From Brooklawnia sp032229645 (GTDB taxonomy: Bacteria > Actinomycetota > Actinomycetes > Propionibacteriales > Propionibacteriaceae), in assembly GCA_963722295.1 (NCBI GenBank), contig CAVRLB010000004.1, forward strand, positions 1 through 64,000: a stretch of DNA of 64,000 nt. Reading direction: 5' to 3'. The translations under genes were made by a program, and so were the position numbers. The notes under the pieces were generated by a model. The model did not search any database. It saw nothing but the letters and a program-made list of their open reading frames with translations, and was not told the origin of the DNA. Shown here piece after piece: positions 33,968 through 43,108 of the stretch; within the stretch, counting starts at the first letter, position 1, and each line of letters opens with the position of its first letter.

Positions 33968-35061
33968 GAGACCACCACCACTGTGCGCAGCACCTCGCCG
34001 TCGTGCAGGTCGGGCATCGCCTGGTCGGCCCCGGCGAGTGTGGTGGTGCCGGTCACGAAGCGATCGAGCGGCAGTCTGCCCTGCCGATGGAGGTCGATCA
34101 GGTACCCGAAGTCGCGCTCGGGCAGACAGTCGCCGTACCACGACGACTTGATTGCGCCACCATGCGAGAAGACATCGAGCAGTGGCAGCTTCAACTCGGC
34201 GCTGGGAGCGGGCACACCGACCAGTACGACGCGTCCGGCCAGATCGCGGGCATAGAACGCGGTTTCGAAGGTGGCTGGGATACCGACGGCATCGATCACC
34301 ACATCGGCACCGAAACCACCGGTCAGCTCCTGTACTTTCGAGACGATCTCGTCGCGGCTCAGACCCTTCGAGTCGATCAGGTCCGTGGCGCCCAGATCGG
34401 CGGCGGCTCGAAGCTTCTTGGCATCGATGTCGATCGCGATGATCCTCGTTGCGCCTGCCAGGACGGCCCCGGCGACCGCAGCGCAGCCGACGCCGCCGAG
34501 ACCTATCACGGCGACCGATTCGCCGCGGCGGACGTCTGCGGTGTTGAGTACGGCACCCAGCCCAGCCATCACTCCGCAACCGAGCAATCCGGCCACTTCG
34601 GGCCTGGTGTCCGGGTTGACCTTCGTGCATTGGAGCTCATGGACGAGCGTCTGCTCACAGAAGGCCCCGATGCCGAGCGCGGCGGTGAGCACGGTGCCGT
34701 CGGTCAACGTCATCGGCGCCGAGGCATTGAACGTGTTGAAGCAGTACTGCGCCAGGCCCTTCTTGCAGGCACGGCATTCGCCGCAGACAGCGCGCCAGTT
34801 CAACACCACAAAGTCACCGACGGCGACATGACTGACCTGGCTGCCCACCTCGGCTACGCGTCCGGCCGCTTCGTGACCCAGCAGGAACGGATAGTCGTCG
34901 TTGATCTTGCCTTCTCGGTAGGCCAGATCGGTATGGCAGACACCGCAAGCCTCAATGGTGACGATCACATCGCGTGGACCGGGATCGGGAATGACGATCT
35001 CGGTCAGCTCGGCGGCTTGCCCGGGCTGCCTGGAAACGACGCCTGTGACTGTGCGTGCCAT
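33964..35061 (-). CDS. mscR: S-(hydroxymethyl)mycothiol dehydrogenase / nitrosomycothiol reductase
   Basis: A 365-residue zinc alcohol dehydrogenase of class III type. Catalytic zinc ligands are in CGVCHTD and GHEAAG, structural zinc ligands in CGECRACKKGLAQYC, and the NAD fold in VIGLGGVGCAAVAGA. It oxidises the formaldehyde adduct of mycothiol and can reduce S-nitrosomycothiol. AGGAGG precedes the chosen ATG at 35061. Coupled to the MBL hydrolase. Presence of mycothiol agrees with an actinomycete host. Confidence 0.92.
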   Translation of the reverse strand: MARTVTGVVSRQPGQAAELTEIVIPDPGPRDVIVTIEACGVCHTDLAYREGKINDDYPFLLGHEAAGRVAEVGSQVSHVAVGDFVVLNWRAVCGECRACKKGLAQYCFNTFNASAPMTLTDGTVLTAALGIGAFCEQTLVHELQCTKVNPDTRPEVAGLLGCGVMAGLGAVLNTADVRRGESVAVIGLGGVGCAAVAGAVLAGATRIIAIDIDAKKLRAAADLGATDLIDSKGLSRDEIVSKVQELTGGFGADVVIDAVGIPATFETAFYARDLAGRVVLVGVPAPSAELKLPLLDVFSHGGAIKSSWYGDCLPERDFGYLIDLHRQGRLPLDRFVTGTTTLAGADQAMPDLHDGEVLRTVVVVS

Positions 35062-35225
35062 GGGATTCGACCTCCTGATTTTGGTTTCTGCGATCACAGT
35101 AATCGCGCCGCATGACATTTTCGGTGGCCGCCCAGCGAAGGCACAGCCGACCCACAGCTAACGCGGTGGGCCCCGCAGCTCGAACACCAGGCAGCCCCCG
35201 CTAGCATTCAGGAGAGGAGGCAACG

Positions 35226-35810
35226 ATGACTAGCGCATTGATCGTCGTGGACGTTCAGAACGACTTCTGCGAGGGCGGTTCGCTCGCAGTGACCGGCGGG
35301 ACCAAGGTGGCGCACGATATTGCGGCCTTCGTGGGCCCGGACTTCAGGCGGGCGCACGGTCGCGGCTTCGACTTTGTGGTGGCAACACGCGACCGCCATA
35401 TCGATCCGGGCGCGCATTTCAGCCAGACGCCCGACTTCGTCGACAGCTGGCCCCGGCATTGTGTGGCCGGAACACCAGGGGCCGACTTCGATCCCGCGGT
35501 CGCCGGGCTGCCATTCGATGCGGTCTTCGACAAGGGCGCATACGCTGCGGCCTACTCGGGCTTCGAGGGGACCATCGGTGGTGGCGACGATGGTCAGACC
35601 CTGCAGGCGTGGCTCAACGCCCACGGCGTCGGCATGGTCAGCGTCTGCGGATTGGCCACCGACCATTGCGTCCGCGCCACGGCGCTGGACGCCGCCAAGC
35701 ACGGCTACCGCACCACCGTATTGCTCGATCTGTCGGCTGCCGTCAATCCGCAGCGCACCACCCGGGTCGTGGAGAACTTGCAGGAGGCCGGAGTACTGGT
35801 CACCGGCTGA
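35226..35810 (+). CDS. pncA: Nicotinamidase / pyrazinamidase
   Basis: A 194-residue cysteine hydrolase converting nicotinamide to nicotinate. The catalytic triad is Asp9 (VDVQNDF), Lys103 (FDKGAY) and Cys148 (ATDHCV). Metal ligands are Asp56, His58, His64 and His78. It feeds PncB, encoded 5.8 kb away. Ribosome site aggagaggagg. Divergent from mscR, convergent with malQ. Confidence 0.96.
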   Translation: MTSALIVVDVQNDFCEGGSLAVTGGTKVAHDIAAFVGPDFRRAHGRGFDFVVATRDRHIDPGAHFSQTPDFVDSWPRHCVAGTPGADFDPAVAGLPFDAVFDKGAYAAAYSGFEGTIGGGDDGQTLQAWLNAHGVGMVSVCGLATDHCVRATALDAAKHGYRTTVLLDLSAAVNPQRTTRVVENLQEAGVLVTG

Positions 35811-35853
35811 CGACCCTCCGCCCTGACCGTCACCGATCCTCCGCAGCGCCGGG

Positions 35854-38004
35854 TCAGGAGTTGGGCCGGATCGGACTTGGCACCCACGAGTACCCGTTCA
35901 GCACCGAGGCCAGCCGCATCGGGCGTTCCATCTGGTAGAGGTCCTCCAGGGTCAACGGTCGGCCATCGGTACCCGACAGCGGAATCTGCCAGTTCGGGTA
36001 CTGCTTCCAGGTGCCCGGCTGATTCTGAATGCGGTAATCGCCGACAGCATCCACCAATGCCACGTTGAGCACTCGCGAGTCGGTGAGCGTGAGGTATCGG
36101 TACAGCGCGAGCACCTTCGCTTCGACATCGTCGTCCACATCGTCGGTGAACAGGCCACGCTCGTCGAGCCGGCGCATCCAGGCGTCCTGCTCGCATTCGG
36201 CGGCGGCTTCCTCTTCCTCGTACGACTCGGTGAGCAGGCCGAGTTCATGGCGCAGCCGAACGTGTTCGTTGGCCAGGTAACCGGCGGTGGGCGGCAGATC
36301 GTGGGTGACGACCGAAGCCATCGCGTACTCGCGCCAATGATCGGGCGTGGCCGGCCGGCCATTGTCGTTCTCGAACCACAACACGGAGGTACCGAGGATG
36401 CCACGCTCGGCGAGATACGCGCGCGCCCACGGTTCGACGGTACCGAGGTCCTCGCCGACGACGAACGCCCCCGCACGCTGCGCCTCCAACATGATGATGC
36501 CGATCAGCGCATCGTGGTCGTAGCGCACATAGGTGCCCTCGCGCGGGGAACCGCCCTCGGGAATCCACCACAGGCGGAACATGCCGAGGATGTGGTCGAT
36601 CCGCACGCCGCCGGCGTGACCCAGAGCAGTCTGCAGCATGCTGCGGAACGGCCCATAGGCGGTGTCGGCGAGCCGGTCAGGACGCCACGGCGGTTGTCCC
36701 CAATCCTGCCCCATCTGGTTGTAGCCGTCCGGGGGAGCCCCGACGTTGATTCCCTTGGCATAGATATCGCGCATCATCCACGTGTCGGCCGACGCACCGC
36801 TGACACCGACGGCCAGGTCGGTGACGATGCCGACCGACATGCCGGCATCCTGGGCGGCCTGCTGCGCGTCGCTCAGCTGATTCCATGAGACCCACTGCAA
36901 CCATTCGTTGAAGGTGATCTCGTCCAGGTAGTCGTTGTGCAGCTTGGAAACCCGCGGCGAACTCGGACGCTGCAGATCATCGTCCCACTGCCGCCAGTCG
37001 TTGCCGTACAGCTCGCACAGCACGCACCAGACCGCAAAGTCGCGCAGTCTGCGTCCCTGGCGCCGTTTGAAATCGTCGAAGGCCATCTGCCGGGCTGGCC
37101 GCAATCCTGCGCAGTAGATGACCCGCAGCGCCTCGCGTTTCAGGCTCCACGAGGTGTCGCGATCGAGCAAGGACTCGCCGGCCAGCTCGTCGTCCAACTT
37201 CTCGTGCAGCCCGCTGACGGCATCACGGTCCTGCTGACTGAGCAGCGCATACTCGGGCACCGCTTCGGGTCGCAGATACATCGGGTTGATGAACAGTCGC
37301 GAACTGGGCAGATAGGGTGAGACGTCCATCGGAGGCACCGGCTGCGCAGCGTGCAACGGATTGATCAGCACGTACTGGCTGAACTGCTGGGTGGCGGTCC
37401 ACACAGCCAGATCCGAGAGATCCAGCAGGTCACCGATCCCCCACGAGCTCGACGAGCGGACGCTGTAGAGCTGCGCCGCGTAGCCCCACAACCTGCGGTC
37501 GCCCAGCCGTTCGGGGAGTCCTAGGAACCGCGGGGTGACGATGAGCGTCGATTCGGTCTGCCGGTCGTCCGAGAGCAGTTCCAGGCGGTGGTATCCGGTG
37601 GGCAAGTCCGAGGGAATCGCGAAGCTGGCCTCACCGATGAGAGTGCCGTCGACCTCACGCGGCTCGACCATGTGGTGACGCTGGCCGAGATAGCGGACTT
37701 CGCCATCTTCGAGGCGAAGCCTGATCTGGGCGGGATGGCCGTGGACGACGTGCGCCTCGACATGCGCCTGATCGCCCTCGGTGACCACCACGACCGATGA
37801 CAAGCCACGCCGCCAGGGCTTCAGTTCGAGTTCGACCACCGCAGCTGCGGCGCTCTCCTCGGTCGCCGCATCCACTCCCATTGCGGCCATCACCGCAATG
37901 ATGGTGTGCTGGGGTATCTGAGTGTGGCGTCCCTTCCAGTCCCAGAAATCGGTTGCAATACCAAGTTTCTCGGCAAGGATCTGCAGGGACGACTCGTGGC
38001 TCAT
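35854..38004 (-). CDS. malQ: 4-alpha-glucanotransferase (amylomaltase)
   Basis: A 716-residue GH77 enzyme that transfers alpha-1,4-glucan segments during maltodextrin or glycogen turnover. It has the actinobacterial N-terminal beta-rich extension (about 1-160). Catalytic positions are visible as GVRIDHILGMFRLWWIP (nucleophile Asp), VVGEDLGTVEP (acid/base Glu) and VVTHDLPPTAG (Asp). ATG start with a GAAGGA site upstream. It stands alone; no maltose transporter or regulator is adjacent. Confidence 0.95.
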   Translation of the reverse strand: MSHESSLQILAEKLGIATDFWDWKGRHTQIPQHTIIAVMAAMGVDAATEESAAAAVVELELKPWRRGLSSVVVVTEGDQAHVEAHVVHGHPAQIRLRLEDGEVRYLGQRHHMVEPREVDGTLIGEASFAIPSDLPTGYHRLELLSDDRQTESTLIVTPRFLGLPERLGDRRLWGYAAQLYSVRSSSSWGIGDLLDLSDLAVWTATQQFSQYVLINPLHAAQPVPPMDVSPYLPSSRLFINPMYLRPEAVPEYALLSQQDRDAVSGLHEKLDDELAGESLLDRDTSWSLKREALRVIYCAGLRPARQMAFDDFKRRQGRRLRDFAVWCVLCELYGNDWRQWDDDLQRPSSPRVSKLHNDYLDEITFNEWLQWVSWNQLSDAQQAAQDAGMSVGIVTDLAVGVSGASADTWMMRDIYAKGINVGAPPDGYNQMGQDWGQPPWRPDRLADTAYGPFRSMLQTALGHAGGVRIDHILGMFRLWWIPEGGSPREGTYVRYDHDALIGIIMLEAQRAGAFVVGEDLGTVEPWARAYLAERGILGTSVLWFENDNGRPATPDHWREYAMASVVTHDLPPTAGYLANEHVRLRHELGLLTESYEEEEAAAECEQDAWMRRLDERGLFTDDVDDDVEAKVLALYRYLTLTDSRVLNVALVDAVGDYRIQNQPGTWKQYPNWQIPLSGTDGRPLTLEDLYQMERPMRLASVLNGYSWVPSPIRPNS

Positions 38005-38057
38005 TCTGCCTAGTCCTTCGGTGGGCTCGCATTGACCACCACACCCTAGTCGATCCG

Positions 38058-38954
38058 TCAGCGAATCTTGACCACCTGAGTTCGAGCGATCATGTCGTGC
38101 AGTGCTTGACGCCTCATATTACCCAACGGAACCAGCACATTGATGAGCGCGACGAAGGTGATCGCCGAAAGTGCATAGTAGGCCACGTTGCGCAGCAGTG
38201 AGGTGGCGAACGACAGGCCTTGCTGCTGGCGTCCCTTGTCGAGCGGCACGACCCGCAGGCCCATCGCCAGCTGGCCCAATGTCGCACTCTTCCAGATCAG
38301 CATCGCGGTGGCGTACACGACGCTGATGAGCAGTGAGATGATGTAGATCGTCGTCAGCGGTCCGCTGAGCCCGTATTGCGGGTCGGTGTATAGAGGTGCC
38401 GCACCGCCGGTCTGCGCGGCAAGGATGAGATCGCTCATCCACGCCTCCATGCCGGCGGTCAGCGTGTTCAAGAACGGCAGAATCGCGATCGAGCTGAGCA
38501 CTCCGATAATAAGACTGTCGAGGATCGTTGCACCGGCCCGCCGCCACCAACCGGACAGCGGTACTCCGTCTGCCGTGGTTGGTCCCCGGCCGGCAGCTCG
38601 ATACTGCGAGTAGCCCTGCACTTCGTAGCCGGCCTGCGGGTAACCGGACGACGGGTAGCCGGACGACGGGTAACCGGCCTGCGCTTCGTAGCCGGCCTGC
38701 GGGTGGCCGGACGACGGGTAGCCGACCTGCGCTTCGTAGCCGGCCTGCGGGTAGCCGGACGACGGGTAGCCGACCTGCCGCGGTTGCGCCGCCGGGACTT
38801 GCTGGTCGTAGGGCGGCTGCTGCTGGGTGGCCGGTGGGCGCTGGCGGGTCGTCCAACTCGTTCCATCCCAGAATCGTTCTTGTGTGTGATCGACCGGGTC
38901 GGGATACCAACCCGAAGGCGGCATTTGCTGGGCGGGATCGTATTGCTGGCTCAC
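38058..38954 (-). CDS. DUF2510- and RDD-domain membrane protein with Gly-Tyr-Pro repeats
   Basis: About 298 residues. The N-terminus holds a DUF2510 motif (SGWYPDPVDHTQERFWDGTSWT). Residues about 60-120 are repeats of GYPSSGYPQAGYEAQ, encoded by tandem DNA repeats around 38630-38780. The C-terminal RDD domain (about 140-295) has three membrane helices and the family run SGWWRRAGATILDSLIIG. Function unknown; RDD proteins are often linked to transport or stress. The start is uncertain: GTG 38954 lies very close to a GGAGG, and an in-frame GTG at 39032 would add 26 residues without homology. Confidence 0.82.
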   Translation of the reverse strand: MSQQYDPAQQMPPSGWYPDPVDHTQERFWDGTSWTTRQRPPATQQQPPYDQQVPAAQPRQVGYPSSGYPQAGYEAQVGYPSSGHPQAGYEAQAGYPSSGYPSSGYPQAGYEVQGYSQYRAAGRGPTTADGVPLSGWWRRAGATILDSLIIGVLSSIAILPFLNTLTAGMEAWMSDLILAAQTGGAAPLYTDPQYGLSGPLTTIYIISLLISVVYATAMLIWKSATLGQLAMGLRVVPLDKGRQQQGLSFATSLLRNVAYYALSAITFVALINVLVPLGNMRRQALHDMIARTQVVKIR

Positions 38955-39158
38955 GCCTCCAGCATCCCACGTCACGGCGAGCACACGACACTCCGCTCCC
39001 TGACTCAACCCGGATCGGCGATTATTCGGCACGGCTACCGCGCCCTCCCGCTTCGTGTTGGTGCCAGCCGATGAATCAACGCGTCGAGTGGTGGGTTTCG
39101 GCTGGCCGCTTCGCTCCTCAACGACTTCGTCGACCTCGGAGGGTCCCCAGCCTGTTGT

Positions 39159-40550
39159 TCAGCCCACCCCGGATGACTCGTTGCGGACAGGACCGATACG
39201 CAACGCCATCAGCAGTGCCAGCACGCTGGCGACGGTGCACAGCGCGTAGATCGGGCCGAAGGTCACCGCTGTAGAGACTTTGTCGAGCAGACCGGCGAAG
39301 ACCGTGCCGGCCAGCCCGGTGACCAGCGCGTTGCCCAGACCTTCTCCGACCTGCAGCGAGGAGGTATTTCGTCCGATGAGCCGTGCTTCGCTCAGTTGCA
39401 TATTGATCAGCGAGGTGCTGCTCACCAGCAGGCCCATGCCGAGTCCGAGGATGACGAAGCCTGCGGCGAAGATCGGCCACGGCAGCACCAGCCACGTGCA
39501 CGCCGTCATCATCGCCGTACTGAGCGTCAAACACGCAGCGCCAGCGTGGACGATCTCGTCGCGGCGCATCTTCAGCCCACTCCAGGCCTGGACGAGTGAC
39601 CCGAGCGTCCAACCGGTCGCTCCGAGCGCCAGGAAGAAGCCTGCACCGCGCAACGAGAACCCATAGAGCTGGGTGAGCATCACCGGTATGAAGCTCTCGC
39701 CCGCGAAGTAGGCGCCGGCGGCCAGTGCGCGTGCCCACATGACCGACGACAGCCCCCTGCGCAACCGCATGAACCCTGGCGGCATCAGGCGAGGCAGCGA
39801 GGTGAGCAGGATGACCAAGCCGACGGCTGCCATGCCGAGCGCGAACCGGTCGAGCCGCTGCCCGGCGAGTTGAAGCAGTGCTGTCCCGCTGGCCGCGGCG
39901 ATGGCGGCCCAGATCGGTACCGGGTTCGATGTCTTGACCGGCTCGTGGTGTAACCGCTGCATTCCCGCCAGCGGACGCCAGCCCAGCACACCGACGATCA
40001 GCAACAGCGGGACGATGGCCAAGAAGACCCAGTGCCAACTCCAGGTGGTGGTGATCCATGCGGAGACCGGTGGGCCGACGAAGCTGGGAAACATCCAGCA
40101 GAACGACAAGATGCTCATCATCCAAGCACGTTCAGCCTTGCCATAGGCCTGCGCAACGACCACCATGAACGCCAGATTGAGTGCCCCACCACCGAAACCC
40201 TGGAGTGCGCGGAAGGCGAGCAGCATCGGCATGTTGATCGACAGACCGCCGCCGAGCAGTCCGAGGGTGAAGATCAGGACGCCGACGGCCAGCGGGATCA
40301 CCGGACCGATGCGGTCGACCAGTCGTCCGGCGAGCACGATCGCCAGCACCTGGGCGATGACGAAGGCGGTGAAAGCCCAAGCGTAGAGATCCAGCCGCCC
40401 CAATTCCTGTGCGGCGTCGGGCATCGCGGTGAGCGTCCCGTAGGCCTCGAATGCCACTGCCAGGGCACCGCCGATCATGGCGATGGTGAAAACTCTGGGC
40501 GGACTCGTGGGCTTGTCAGGGGTCGGCGGGATCACCGACCCACTGTACAT
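39159..40550 (-). CDS. MFS transporter (drug/proton antiporter type)
   Basis: A 463-residue permease with about 12 to 14 hydrophobic helices. Major-facilitator signatures are GRLVDRIGPVIPL between helices 2 and 3 and RALQGFGGGALNLAFMVVVA in helix 4 region. These resemble DHA-type exporters, but the substrate cannot be inferred. The ATG at 40548-40550 lies inside the first copy of an 85-bp tandem repeat and lacks a ribosome site; GTG at codon 6 is an alternative start. Transcription must therefore cross or begin in the repeat block. Confidence 0.85.
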   Translation of the reverse strand: MYSGSVIPPTPDKPTSPPRVFTIAMIGGALAVAFEAYGTLTAMPDAAQELGRLDLYAWAFTAFVIAQVLAIVLAGRLVDRIGPVIPLAVGVLIFTLGLLGGGLSINMPMLLAFRALQGFGGGALNLAFMVVVAQAYGKAERAWMMSILSFCWMFPSFVGPPVSAWITTTWSWHWVFLAIVPLLLIVGVLGWRPLAGMQRLHHEPVKTSNPVPIWAAIAAASGTALLQLAGQRLDRFALGMAAVGLVILLTSLPRLMPPGFMRLRRGLSSVMWARALAAGAYFAGESFIPVMLTQLYGFSLRGAGFFLALGATGWTLGSLVQAWSGLKMRRDEIVHAGAACLTLSTAMMTACTWLVLPWPIFAAGFVILGLGMGLLVSSTSLINMQLSEARLIGRNTSSLQVGEGLGNALVTGLAGTVFAGLLDKVSTAVTFGPIYALCTVASVLALLMALRIGPVRNESSGVG

Positions 40551-40794
40551 GGACGATTGAGCCGAGCGAATGGGAGCTTGCTCACGGTTTTGAGGCGATT
40601 GAGTTCATGTGGACGAGCGGAAGCGAGGAGGACATGGACGATTGAGCCGAGCGAATGGGAGCTTGCTCACGGTTTTGAGGCGATTGAGTTCATGTGGACG
40701 AGCGGAAGCGAGGAGGACATGGACGATCGAGCCGAGCGAATGGGAGCTTGCTCACGGTTTTGAGGCGATTGAGTTCATGTGGACGAGCGGAAGC
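40547..40794. repeat. 85-bp tandem repeat, 2.9 copies, overlapping the MFS start
   Basis: Copies start at 40547, 40632 and 40717; the third has one mismatch and ends after 78 nt. Each unit holds the hairpin gggagcttgctcac and two gattgag words, linking it to the 45-bp unit at 2.0 kb. The first four bases overlap the start codon of the MFS gene. Confidence 0.96.
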
Positions 40795-40843
40795 TGTGAG
40801 CGGACGCACCGACCCCTTCACCCTTGCGTGTCACACTTGAAGC

Positions 40844-41107
40844 ATGAGTCAATTAGCGCCGGGATCGCAGACCGTAACCGGGGAACGCGTCGAAGAACGC
40901 TATGAAGAGGGCGACGAGGAACGCTTCAGCCACTTCGTGCCGAAGGCCAAGCTGACCGAGGCTCAGGTGATGGGCACTCCCGTGGTTGCCCTATGCGGCA
41001 AGGTGTGGGTACCGACCCGCAATCCAGAACGGTTCCCTGTCTGCCCGATGTGCAAGGAGATTTGGGAGTCCCTGCAATCGGGGAAGGACAAGGGCAAGGA
41101 CCGCTGA
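40844..41107 (+). CDS. DUF3039 family protein
   Basis: An 87-residue protein of the actinobacterial DUF3039 family. It has an acidic N-terminal half (VEERYEEGDEERFSHFVPKAKLTEA), then VVALCGKVWVPTRNPERFPVCPMCKEIWE, where Cys plus CPMC may bind a metal such as zinc. Function unknown. No ribosome site is seen; a weak -10-like CACACT lies 6 nt before the ATG. It stands between two repeat arrays. Confidence 0.85.
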   Translation: MSQLAPGSQTVTGERVEERYEEGDEERFSHFVPKAKLTEAQVMGTPVVALCGKVWVPTRNPERFPVCPMCKEIWESLQSGKDKGKDR

Positions 41108-41110
41108 TCG

Positions 41111-41578
41111 AGCGCACCGTCTCTGTCCATGCCCCTCAGCGACTGCCGAAAACAGCAGCAGCTAGCGGATATTCGGTGGTCGCTGCGATTCCCGGTAGCC
41201 GCTGCTGGCGCCACCGAGCATTTCGGCAGCCGCTGCGACTTGGGCCAGCGACTGCCGAAAACAGCAGCAGCTAGCGGATATTCGGTAGTCGCTGCGATTC
41301 CCGGTAGCCGCTGCTGGAGTCACCGGGCATTTCGGTAGCCGCTGCGACCGCCACCGCACATTTCGGCAGCCGCTGCAATTCGCGGTAGCCGCTGCGACCG
41401 CCACCGCACACTTCGGCAGCCGCTGCGATCTTCGCCAGCCGCTGCTGGCGCCACCGGGCATTTCGGCAGCCGCTACGATCTTCGGCAGCGGCTGCTGGGG
41501 TCACCAGACACTTCGGCAGCCGCCGCGATCTTCGGCAGCCGCTGCTGGAGTCACCGGGCATTTCGGCAGCCGCCCGAG
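41111..41578. repeat. Dense foldback-repeat array between DUF3039 and ahcY
   Basis: About 470 nt composed almost entirely of ttcggcagccgctg-type words separated by spacers such as gcgatc or ctggcgccaccgggca, at roughly 24 or 48 nt periodicity. A larger duplication begins at 41137 and 41248 (period 111), each starting cagcgactgccgaaaacagc. Within each copy inverted arms cagcgact.ccgaa / ttcgg...tcgctg can fold. Open frames through it are low-complexity and are not genes. Confidence 0.93.
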
Positions 41579-41584
41579 GTGAGC

Positions 41585-42973
41585 TCAGTAGCGGTAGTTG
41601 TCAGCCTTGAACGGGCCCTCGACGGTGATTCCCAGGTAATCCGCCTGCTTGGGAGTGAGCGAACTCAGACGAGCGCCCAATGCGTCCAGATGGAGCCGGG
41701 CGACCTCTTCGTCCAGCAGTTTCGGCAGCACATGGACACCCAGCGGGTAGGCATCGTGATTGCAGAAGAGTTCGATCTGGGCCAGCACCTGGTTGGCGAA
41801 TGAGTTGCTCATCACGAAGCTGGGATGCCCGGTGGCATTGCCCAGGTTGAGCAGCCGACCCTCCGACAAGATGAGCACCCCGTGGCCGTCGGGATAGCGC
41901 CAAAGATCGACCTGCGGTTTGATGTTGACCCGTTCGATACCCGGCCAGGTTTCCACTCCCGCCATGTCGATCTCGTTGTCGAAGTGGCCGATATTGCCGA
42001 CCACTGCCTGATGCTTCATCCGGCTGATCTGATCGGCGCCGATGACGTCGCAGCAGCCGGTGGCCGTCACGAAGATGTCTGCCGTGGCGACGACATCGTC
42101 CAGTTGGACGACCTGGTAGCCGTCCATCGCGGCCTGCAGCGCACAGATCGGGTCTATCTCGGTGATCAGCACGCGTGCGCCCTGCCCGCGCAGCGACTGG
42201 GCGCAGCCCTTGCCCACATCGCCGTAGCCGCAGACCACCGCCGTCTTGCCGCCGATCAGCATGTCGGTGCCGCGGTTGATGCCGTCGATCAGCGAGTGAC
42301 GGCAACCATAGATATTGTCGAACTTCTGCTTGGTGACCGAATCGTTGACATTGATGGCCGGGAAACGCAGGGTTCCGGCCGCAGCCATCTGAACCAGCCG
42401 GTGCACACCGGTGGTGGTCTCCTCGGTGACCCCGAGCAGAGTCGAACAGATGGCGTCCCAGTCGATGTCGGTGGTCGCGCGCAGCTGGTTGAGCAGCACC
42501 GCGTATTCGTGCGAATCGTCCGGCCCGGGCTGGGGGACGTCACGGCCGAATTCGGCACCCTTGTGTACCAGCAAAGTGGCGTCACCGCCATCGTCCAGGA
42601 TCATGGTGGGCAGCTCGCCGTCGGGCCAGCGGAAGATCTCGGTGGTGCATTCCCAGTAGTCATCCAGGGTTTCGCCCTTCCAGGCGAAAACCGGAACACC
42701 CGCGGCAGCAATCGCCGCGGCGGCATGGTCCTGGGTAGAGAAGATATTGCAGGACGCCCAGCGCACCTTCGCCCCGAGGGCGACCAAAGTCTCGATCAGC
42801 ACAGCGGTCTGCACAGTCATGTGAATGGATCCGGAAATCCGGGCACCGGCCAGCGGCCGCGACTCCGCGTAGCGCTCCCGCACGGCCATCAGGCCGGGCA
42901 TCTCATGCTCGGCGAGAGTGATTTCACGACGGCCGAAATCGGCCAGGTCAAGATCAGCTACGCGGTAGTCCAT
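41585..42973 (-). CDS. ahcY: Adenosylhomocysteinase (SAH hydrolase)
   Basis: A 462-residue NAD-dependent enzyme splitting S-adenosylhomocysteine to adenosine and homocysteine, relieving methyltransferase product inhibition. Signatures are SCNIFSTQDHAAAAIA, the NAD site VVCGYGDVGKGCAQ, GNIGHFDNEID and the C-terminal ...KADNYRY. Start ATG 42973 matches the family and lies 7 nt after TAGACT, indicating a leaderless mRNA. The upstream region has a triple 19-bp repeat. Confidence 0.97.
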   Translation of the reverse strand: MDYRVADLDLADFGRREITLAEHEMPGLMAVRERYAESRPLAGARISGSIHMTVQTAVLIETLVALGAKVRWASCNIFSTQDHAAAAIAAAGVPVFAWKGETLDDYWECTTEIFRWPDGELPTMILDDGGDATLLVHKGAEFGRDVPQPGPDDSHEYAVLLNQLRATTDIDWDAICSTLLGVTEETTTGVHRLVQMAAAGTLRFPAINVNDSVTKQKFDNIYGCRHSLIDGINRGTDMLIGGKTAVVCGYGDVGKGCAQSLRGQGARVLITEIDPICALQAAMDGYQVVQLDDVVATADIFVTATGCCDVIGADQISRMKHQAVVGNIGHFDNEIDMAGVETWPGIERVNIKPQVDLWRYPDGHGVLILSEGRLLNLGNATGHPSFVMSNSFANQVLAQIELFCNHDAYPLGVHVLPKLLDEEVARLHLDALGARLSSLTPKQADYLGITVEGPFKADNYRY

Positions 42974-42980
42974 GCGGGGC

Positions 42981-42986
42981 AGTCTA
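42981..42986 (-). promoter_or_regulatory. -10 hexamer TAGACT of a leaderless ahcY promoter
   Basis: On the minus strand TAGACT ends 7 nt before the ahcY ATG, and the spacer gccccgc has no ribosome site. Confidence 0.55.
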
Positions 42987-43051
42987 TCTGCCCGTCCCCA
43001 TATGACCCCAGCCATCAGGTCGGCACGTCAGCACCACCGAAGGGCGGCCAC

Positions 43052-43108
43052 GCCACCTGCGGTCTGTCCGCCCACCTGCGGTCAGTCCGCCCACCTGCGG
43101 TCAGTCCG
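43052..43108. repeat. Triple 19-bp tandem repeat at the SIS gene 3' end / ahcY upstream region
   Basis: Units cccacctgcggtcagtccg at 43071 and 43090 are identical; the one at 43052 differs at two bases. The stop codon of the SIS gene (43101-43103) is in the last copy. The block is 66-122 nt upstream of the ahcY -10 box. Confidence 0.88.

Noticed and set aside
41162..41561. Overlapping minus-strand frames across the foldback array
   Set aside because: Composition is repetitive (SGYRESQRLPK and the like), caused by the repeat; no homology or ribosome site.
42974..43100. SAH riboswitch upstream of ahcY
   Set aside because: The conserved SAH-riboswitch blocks are not present in the leader; the gene also appears leaderless.
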